Assembly: GCA_026386805.1 (NCBI GenBank)
Contig: JAPLMX010000077.1
Span: forward strand, 17,550-81,549
DNA: 64,000 nt
Direction of reading: 5' to 3'
From: Phycisphaerae bacterium
GTDB lineage: Bacteria; Planctomycetota; Phycisphaerae; Sedimentisphaerales; Anaerobacaceae
Within the stretch, counting starts at the first letter, position 1; each line of letters begins with the position of its first letter. Below, piece by piece: positions 58,211-64,000 of this stretch. Under the pieces are notes generated by a model, which saw only the letters and a list, made by a program, of their open reading frames with translations, did no database searches and was not told where the DNA came from. A program made the position numbers and the translations under genes.

Positions 58211-61087
58211 CTACGGAGCCGCAGGAATAGACACGTCGTCGATGTAGACGGTATCGGCTCCGCGAAAGGAGCCGCTGTCTTTCGCATATTCCCACACGAA
58301 AGTATGGCTGCCCGCCGAGACGGGGAAAGAGACTTCCTTCCATCCCTGTTCTCCGGACAAGGTCTCCTGGAGCTTCCCGTCAATCGAGAACCTGTACACG
58401 TCATATCCCTCCTCGCTGGAGACCTTCCTCCAGAAGCTGATCTGACCCTCCGTGACATTCGCTCGCAGGGTCAAGGATGTGCTTTCGTTGTCGTCAATGG
58501 CTCCTGCTCTCGCACTGTACTTTCCCGCATGCGCGTCTTCGGATGTAACGTACCACCATGGATACCCTGGCGATGACCAGCCGGTGTTGAGCTTGCCCAT
58601 TTCGAAGTCCTCCAGGATGGCGGCGAGGGCGAAATTCGCGATGAGGGTGTAGTCCGCGCTCAGGACCACGCTCGTCTTGGCCGCATCGGGCTTGGCGACC
58701 TTGCCGGCAGCGACGGCGGTGCCGCTCCAGCTCGTGAAACGGTATCCAGCCTTGGCCACCGCCTCAATCGGCACGGATTCTCCCTCACCATAAACGAAAG
58801 CTCCTTCCCCAGGCTTGGTCACCGAGCCTCCGAGCGTTGAAGAGATCGTCAAGGTGCAGTTACTCTTCTTGAAATTGGCCACCAGCGTATAGTCTGCGCT
58901 GACAATAACCGTGGTGCTCGCTGAATTAGGCATGGCGACCTTTCCCGCAGTGACGGCCGTCCCACTCCAGTTCGCGAAGCGGTATCCGACCTTGGCCACC
59001 GCTTCAATTGGCACCGATACTCCCTCACCATAGACGAAGGCCCCTTCCCCAGGCTTGGTCACCGAGCCTCCGAGCGTCGAAGAGACTGTCAAGGTACGGT
59101 TCTTCTTGAAGTTGGCCACCAGCGTATAGTCCGCGCTGACGATAACCGTGGTGCTCGCCAAATTGGGCTTGGCGACCTTTCCGGCAGTGACGGCCGTGCC
59201 GCTCCAGTTCACGAAGTAGTATCCGGATTGGGCCACCGCTTCAATCGCCACGGAGGCTCCCTCGGCACAGACGAATGTACCTATTCCGGGCTTACTCACC
59301 GAGCCTCCGGGCGTTGAAGAGATCGTTAAGGTGGGCTTCTTTTTGAAGTTCGCCACTAGAGTGTAATCCGCACTGACCACAACCGTGGTGCTCGCCGAAT
59401 TGGGTTTGGCGACCTTTCCGGCACTGACGGCCGTCCCGCTCCAGTTCGTGAAGCGGTATCCGGCCTTGGCAACCGCTTCAATTGGCACCGATTCTCCGTC
59501 GTTGCAGATGAAAGCACCTTCCCCAGGGTTGGTCACCGAGCCTCCGGGCGTCGTGGAGACCGTCAGCGTATACACCCGTCCCAAGCAGGCATCATAGTAG
59601 ATCTTGATTCCCGGATTATTCAGCTTGATCACAGGGATGTAGATGGCACACGCCTTCGCATCCAGTGGGTTGTAATCCAGGTGCAACTCGCGCAGGTTCG
59701 TCAGTCCTGTGAGAGGAGAAATGTCGCTGATGCGGTTGTCACCCAGAGACAGTGATTGGACATTCGTCAGTCCTGCCAGAGCGGAGATGTTGCTGACATA
59801 GTTGCTGGTCAGGTTCAGAGTATCGAGCTTTGTCAGCCCAGCCAGTGGACTGACGTCATAGATGCTCCGCGATCCGTAGAAGCCAAGCGTAGTCAGATTC
59901 GTGAGCTTGCTGAGTGGGCCAAGGTCAGCTACGGGAGTGAACGCGGCATCGAAGCTTTGGAGGCTCTTGAGCGAAGCCAACGCCCGGATATCCGTGACCT
60001 GAGTCTTCCCAATTCCAAGCTCCCTGAGAGCTGTGAGACCCGCCAAGGGAGTAAGATCGGTAATCGGATTGCCGGTCAGATTAAGGCAATCCAGGGTGGC
60101 CATGTCTTTCAGCGGGGTGATATCATTGATCTCGTTATCACGCCCCAACTCATCATCGCCCAAGTACAAGTAAGTCAGACTTCGCAGCCCTGCAAGACCA
60201 GAGATGTCGCTGATTTCATTGTGGCGCAGATTCAGCGATGTCAACTTTGCCATGCCGGAGAGAGCCGAGGTGTCCGCCACATGATTTCCTTCGAGATTGA
60301 GGGCTGTCAATTTGACCAGCTTGGCCAATGGCCCTATATCGCGGATCTGGTTTGGGCCAGTCTCATAGACGGGGTTTTGCAGGTATAGTTCCGTCAGCTT
60401 GGTCAATCCCGCCAGGGGTCGGATGTCGGTCAGGTCGTTTTCAGAAAGGTCCAAGTAGATCAGGCCCGTCAATCCGGCCAGGGGCTTGATATCGTTGATC
60501 TTGTTCTGAGCGAGGTTCAGCCGATCCAGGTTTGTCAGACCAGCCAAGGCCGAGATATCGATGATCTCATTCGCGCCAAGCTCTGCTACCTTGAGACTCA
60601 CGAGTCCGGATAAGCCATCCAGATTCGTCAGCTTGTTGTGACGGAGTTCAAGACTCTCCAATAGGACGAGGGCGAATAGTCTTTTGAGGCTGTCGACCCT
60701 ATTCTCGTATAGCCCCAGCCTTGTGAGTCCTATGAGGGAAGACAAAGGGGTGATGTCCTTGACTTGGTTCGAGTTAAGCTCGAGCCGCCTGAGGCCGATC
60801 AGACCGGCCAACGGGCTCACGTCGCTGATCTGATTGCCCTCCAGCACCAGATCGCTGAGGTTCTTGGCGTATTCCAGGCCGACGAGGCTCGCGATCTTCC
60901 GATTTGGAGCATTCAGCGTGATCAGGCCCAACATGGCCTTCGGTGTGGGATTGGCGATGCCGAGCTGTTCCTCGACGACCGTTTTCAGTGCGGCGTCGGC
61001 GAAGTGCACTGGGTCTTCCGCTCTGGTCGTCGCGGCGGCAGCAAGGATCGTTGCCAGCAGAACAATGGCGATTCTCTGCGTCTTCAT
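58211..61087 (-). CDS. secreted leucine-rich repeat protein with InlB-type B repeats
   Basis: ~17-19 SDS22-like LRRs (LAGLTNLDRLNLAQNKINDIKPLAGLTGL), four ~78-aa repeats TLTVSSTxGGSVTKPGEGAFVYGEGxSVPIEAVAKAGYRFxNWSGTAVxAGKVAKPNSASTTVVVSADYTLVANF, C-terminal jelly-roll-like domain. Confidence 0.85.
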   Translation of the reverse strand: MKTQRIAIVLLATILAAAATTRAEDPVHFADAALKTVVEEQLGIANPTPKAMLGLITLNAPNRKIASLVGLEYAKNLSDLVLEGNQISDVSPLAGLIGLRRLELNSNQVKDITPLSSLIGLTRLGLYENRVDSLKRLFALVLLESLELRHNKLTNLDGLSGLVSLKVAELGANEIIDISALAGLTNLDRLNLAQNKINDIKPLAGLTGLIYLDLSENDLTDIRPLAGLTKLTELYLQNPVYETGPNQIRDIGPLAKLVKLTALNLEGNHVADTSALSGMAKLTSLNLRHNEISDISGLAGLRSLTYLYLGDDELGRDNEINDITPLKDMATLDCLNLTGNPITDLTPLAGLTALRELGIGKTQVTDIRALASLKSLQSFDAAFTPVADLGPLSKLTNLTTLGFYGSRSIYDVSPLAGLTKLDTLNLTSNYVSNISALAGLTNVQSLSLGDNRISDISPLTGLTNLRELHLDYNPLDAKACAIYIPVIKLNNPGIKIYYDACLGRVYTLTVSTTPGGSVTNPGEGAFICNDGESVPIEAVAKAGYRFTNWSGTAVSAGKVAKPNSASTTVVVSADYTLVANFKKKPTLTISSTPGGSVSKPGIGTFVCAEGASVAIEAVAQSGYYFVNWSGTAVTAGKVAKPNLASTTVIVSADYTLVANFKKNRTLTVSSTLGGSVTKPGEGAFVYGEGVSVPIEAVAKVGYRFANWSGTAVTAGKVAMPNSASTTVIVSADYTLVANFKKSNCTLTISSTLGGSVTKPGEGAFVYGEGESVPIEAVAKAGYRFTSWSGTAVAAGKVAKPDAAKTSVVLSADYTLIANFALAAILEDFEMGKLNTGWSSPGYPWWYVTSEDAHAGKYSARAGAIDDNESTSLTLRANVTEGQISFWRKVSSEEGYDVYRFSIDGKLQETLSGEQGWKEVSFPVSAGSHTFVWEYAKDSGSFRGADTVYIDDVSIPAAP

Positions 61088-61973
61088 AGAAATGTCCTCC
61101 GGAAAAAGAATGAAAGTGTCGTTACGCACTCCTTGCGAAGAATCACGAAGCCTCCAACATCCAACCGGTTAACGTAGCACATTATCGGGCCAACGTCAAG
61201 AAGAATCTCCGCCCCCGGGCCGGGGTAGACTGGATTTTGTCCGTCCTCAAGCATGGAAGAGCCTGCTCGCCAGGTCTGGAAGACGCTGCGGCGAGCGAGG
61301 GCACGCGGGCAACTCGGGCAGCGCATTCTCTGCGCATCGCGAATCGTCAAACCCTTGGCTGATTGACATTTGTACGCCGCCAGGGCTTCTCATCTGCGGC
61401 GTTTGGCGGGGCGCGGTTTCGCGGTATACTTTAGATGGTTGAGTGTTTTTAGAAGTGCACGCAGTCAAGTCACACTGAAGAAGTACCATCAGAACTCACG
61501 TTCCGTTGCGTTTTGCCCGGAAGGTACGCCGATTCGCCTCTGATGCAATTGTGATTTTTCTTTCCAACAGCTCGCGATGCGGATATTGGCATTGGCCGTA
61601 CGTTTGTGGACCTTGATTGATCCACAGGGGTGAATCCCGGAGCATCGAGTTCGACGGGTGGCTGGTGGCTCACCCGGCGGATGTGTTCGACGAGCACTTC
61701 GATGCCTCATTCCTTGTCGATGGCGTCGTCGAGCGGATGGTCCAGTTCAAACGAGCGGCGGTCCACCCGATCGTCAAGCTGCAGGAGGCGCGCGACGATC
61801 AAGGTTCGGCCGACCGGCAGTATCTCCTTCGATGGCCCGGCGGTGATCCGAGTGCTCGACAAGGACGTCCGGAGCCGGCGACGCCGCTGCGAAGGGTCGC
61901 GGGCCGGCCGAAGGACCGCCGCCCTTGAGAAGCATCCGAGTGGCGGGGCGCAACAATGGCCCTGCCGCCCGGC

Positions 61974-62942
61974 TCACTTGTACGCGAGGGCTGCCGCGCC
62001 CAGGACGGCCACGGCGCCGCCCACCAGAGATCGCACGGTCGGTCGCTCGCCGTCCAGGATCATGGTGAAAGGAATCACGACCAGCGGCGTGGTGGCGATG
62101 ATAGCCAGCACGATCCCGGTCGGGGCCACGGCCAGGGCCCACTGATAGCAGGCCACGCCGAGGGCGGGTCCCGCCAGGGCGTTGGCCACGACCCAGGGCC
62201 AGGCGCGTCGCCAGGGCCGTGGGGTCGGGGTCTCCTGTGGTGGGAGGGTGGAGGACTTGCGCCAGTGGTTGATGAGCAGGACCACGATTGTCAGCAGCAG
62301 GCCGCCCAGAATCCGTTGATAAGCGGCGGTGCCGCCGTCGATGTGCTGGCCCGCCTGCCGGGCCACGTTGAACGCCTTTCGTGTGAGCACAGCCCCGCTG
62401 CCCTGCCCGAAAGCCGCAATCGCGCCCAAAAGAATGCCGACGCCCCATGCGCGTGCGCCGATGATGACGCGGGTATCCGGCGCCAGGGCGGCAAACACCC
62501 CCACCAGGATCGTAGCGCCCCACAGGATCTGGTAGGGGGTCAGCCGTGTGCCCAGCCACACCCATTCGAGGAACGCTCCCAAAGGAGCCGCCAGGCACAA
62601 GCACAAAAGCACGCCGAGTCGCGGGCCGAGGCGGTAATAGGCCCCGTACAGGGCCAGGTCGCCCAGTCCGAAGCCGATGACGCCGCTGACGAACAGCCAG
62701 GGCAGGCCGGCCCCGGTCAGGCCGTAGCCGCCGGTGTGGGCCCATAGGGCCAGCAGGCCCGTGGCCAGCACCAGCCGGCACAGGTTGGCCGTGCTGGCGC
62801 CGAGCAGGCGCGTCGAGCGGCCCGCACTGACGGCGGACATCGCAAACAGAACGGCGGTCAATACGGCCTGAATCACCTGGGGCTGCCAAACTCGGGTACT
62901 GTCCTTGAGATCAAAGCGGTACAGAAGAACCCACGCTGGCAT
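61974..62942 (-). CDS. EamA/DMT family transporter
   Basis: Ten hydrophobic segments; ATILVGVFAALAPDTRV, ALAVAPTGIVLAIIATTPLVVIPFTMILDGERPTVRSLVGGAVAVLGAAAL. Confidence 0.8.
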   Translation of the reverse strand: MPAWVLLYRFDLKDSTRVWQPQVIQAVLTAVLFAMSAVSAGRSTRLLGASTANLCRLVLATGLLALWAHTGGYGLTGAGLPWLFVSGVIGFGLGDLALYGAYYRLGPRLGVLLCLCLAAPLGAFLEWVWLGTRLTPYQILWGATILVGVFAALAPDTRVIIGARAWGVGILLGAIAAFGQGSGAVLTRKAFNVARQAGQHIDGGTAAYQRILGGLLLTIVVLLINHWRKSSTLPPQETPTPRPWRRAWPWVVANALAGPALGVACYQWALAVAPTGIVLAIIATTPLVVIPFTMILDGERPTVRSLVGGAVAVLGAAALAYK

Positions 62943-63029
62943 AGTTTGTCAATAGCTGGCATTTGCGGTGGCATGGCGGTACCATCGATCAGCACGAGCA
63001 ACGTGGCGAGGTACTGGAGAGTTGACTTA

Positions 63030-63161
63030 TGAAAGTGACGTATGATGGTGAGACCGACACGCGGCAATCTGGTGTCGCTGGAGATTCTTGACGCTTTCCG
63101 TCGTGTCACGCAGCCAACCGGAATTGAATATCAGGTGACACCGGTGACGACGCAGATGTAG
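63030..63161 (+). pseudogene. DUF2283-like protein with internal deletion and frameshift
   Basis: MKVTYDGETDT then, in another frame, GNLVSLEILDAFRRVTQPTGIEYQVTPVTTQM-stop. Confidence 0.55.
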
Positions 63162-63239
63162 AAGCAGGATGAGCTTCAGCCCATGCGGATCTTCTGGGCA
63201 GAGCGGGACAGGGGCAGCATGGGCTAAAGCCCATCCTAC
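63158..63239. repeat. degenerate REP-like palindrome (GTAGAAGCAGGATGAGCTTCAGCCCATGCGG...GCATGGGCTAAAGCCCATCCTAC)
   Basis: Same core as 16329-16403 with a decayed left arm. Confidence 0.6.
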
Positions 63240-63261
63240 CGCGATCCAGAGCCAGCAGTCA

Positions 63262-63945
63262 TTAGTCGAAGTCCGTAGGCAGGGCGGGGTTGCGGCGGTG
63301 CTCGAACATGCGGGCGATCTGGAAGGGGAGCGTCCGCGAGATGGACAGTGGCGGGATGGCATCCTCGGCGAAGAATTCGACGCCGGTGGTTTCGTGACTT
63401 TCCGTGGCGGTACCGCCCGTGATTTCGCAGAGGAAGAAAAGCTTGTAGAGGTGAAAGGGCATCAGCGGCAGGTGCGGGTGCTTGCTGCGGTCGTAGACGG
63501 CGGCCAGCTTGACCACGCGGACCTCGAAGCCGGACTCCTCGAAGACCTCGCGGGCCACCGCTTCGGAGGCGGACTGGCACGGGTCGGCCCAGCCGCCCGG
63601 CAGCGTCCAGGCGTCGTCGACCTTCTCCTTGACCATGAGGATCTTGTCGTCGCGAAAGGCAGCGCCGCGAACGTCCACCTTCGGCGTGGCGTACCCCTGC
63701 TCCCGGGAGAACAGGTCGACAAATGCCTTGGTATCGAGATCAGAACCGGCGGCCATCATTTCCGCCGCGATTTGCCGGATTTGGTTGTACCGGTCGATCT
63801 CGTACTCGTTGTCGGAGTAGGTCAAGCCGTCTTGTGCCAGAGCGGCCAGTCGCTTCGCCCACCTACTGAATTTCGCATAATATAGTGACAGATTTTTCGC
63901 ATAATATATTGACACCAGCGTTTCGTTCTCGTAGGCTGTCCGCAT
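63262..63945 (-). CDS. NUDIX hydrolase with N-terminal NUDIX_N_2-like domain
   Basis: Nudix box GGWADPCQSASEAVAREVFEESGFEV; WAKRLAALAQDGLTYSDNEYEIDRYNQIRQIAAEMMA; first ~25 aa likely derived from insertion element end. Confidence 0.85.
   Translation of the reverse strand: MRTAYENETLVSIYYAKNLSLYYAKFSRWAKRLAALAQDGLTYSDNEYEIDRYNQIRQIAAEMMAAGSDLDTKAFVDLFSREQGYATPKVDVRGAAFRDDKILMVKEKVDDAWTLPGGWADPCQSASEAVAREVFEESGFEVRVVKLAAVYDRSKHPHLPLMPFHLYKLFFLCEITGGTATESHETTGVEFFAEDAIPPLSISRTLPFQIARMFEHRRNPALPTDFD
63871..63914. repeat. two 20-bp direct repeats at insertion element end
   Basis: TTTCGCATAATATAGTGACA (63871-63890) and TTTCGCATAATATATTGACA (63895-63914), 19/20 identical, 24-nt period. Confidence 0.85.
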
Positions 63946-64000
63946 GGACAGAAAAGGACGAACACGAAGGGACTTCGACGAGTTGGAGAACCGCCGAAAG
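63944..64000 (+). mobile_element. start of probable IS630-type transposase ORF (truncated by window end)
   Basis: ATG 63944: MDRKGRTRRDFDELENRRK, open to the window end. Confidence 0.45.

Noticed and set aside
58640-59570. Non-coding tandem repeat or CRISPR-like array
   Set aside because: Repeat is in frame and encodes InlB-type protein repeats
61617-61928. 103-aa plus-strand ORF (and minus ORFs in 61470-61930)
   Set aside because: No domain evidence; a minus-strand reading ending LDDRVDRRSFELDHPLDDAIDKE-stop looks protein-like but has no full ORF, so left uncalled

Overview
64 kb of GC-rich bacterial chromosome. Gene content and family flavour suggest Planctomycetota, probably a Phycisphaerae-like lineage (inference only). 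Left to right: an alpha-2-macroglobulin gene split over two frames; a secreted carbohydrate-degradation locus (ThuA-like, six-hairpin glycosidase-like, GH38-like, Fuc/Ara-isomerase-like TAT protein, GH30-like); PadR regulator and M28 peptidase; a BlaI repressor next to a very large M56 peptidase fused to PD40 and about 29 ankyrin repeats; rpsU, hflX, gpsA; a type IV pilus cluster (pilM-N-O-P-like-B-T-C plus two prepilins); a tRNA-Val(GAC); dapB; nusA-infB-rbfA; a HhH protein; hisG; a parvulin-like protein; radical SAM; an LptF/LptG pair; CotH/lamin-tail protein; HtrA-like protease; an LRR plus InlB-type repeat protein; EamA transporter; NUDIX hydrolase; and the start of a probable IS630-type transposase. 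Most noteworthy: (i) the BlaI/M56-PD40-ankyrin sensor architecture with two TACA-N2-TGTA operators on its promoter; (ii) a class of intergenic elements made of two opposing arrays of exact 7-, 8- or 9-nt units placed just upstream of start codons between co-directional genes, one of which encodes part of a prepilin leader peptide; (iii) a dispersed GTAGG...CCTAC palindromic (REP-like) family; (iv) several genes damaged by internal deletion or truncation (planctomycete membrane protein, amidohydrolase, ankyrin remnant, DUF2283-like). No database search was run; family calls come from reading the translations.
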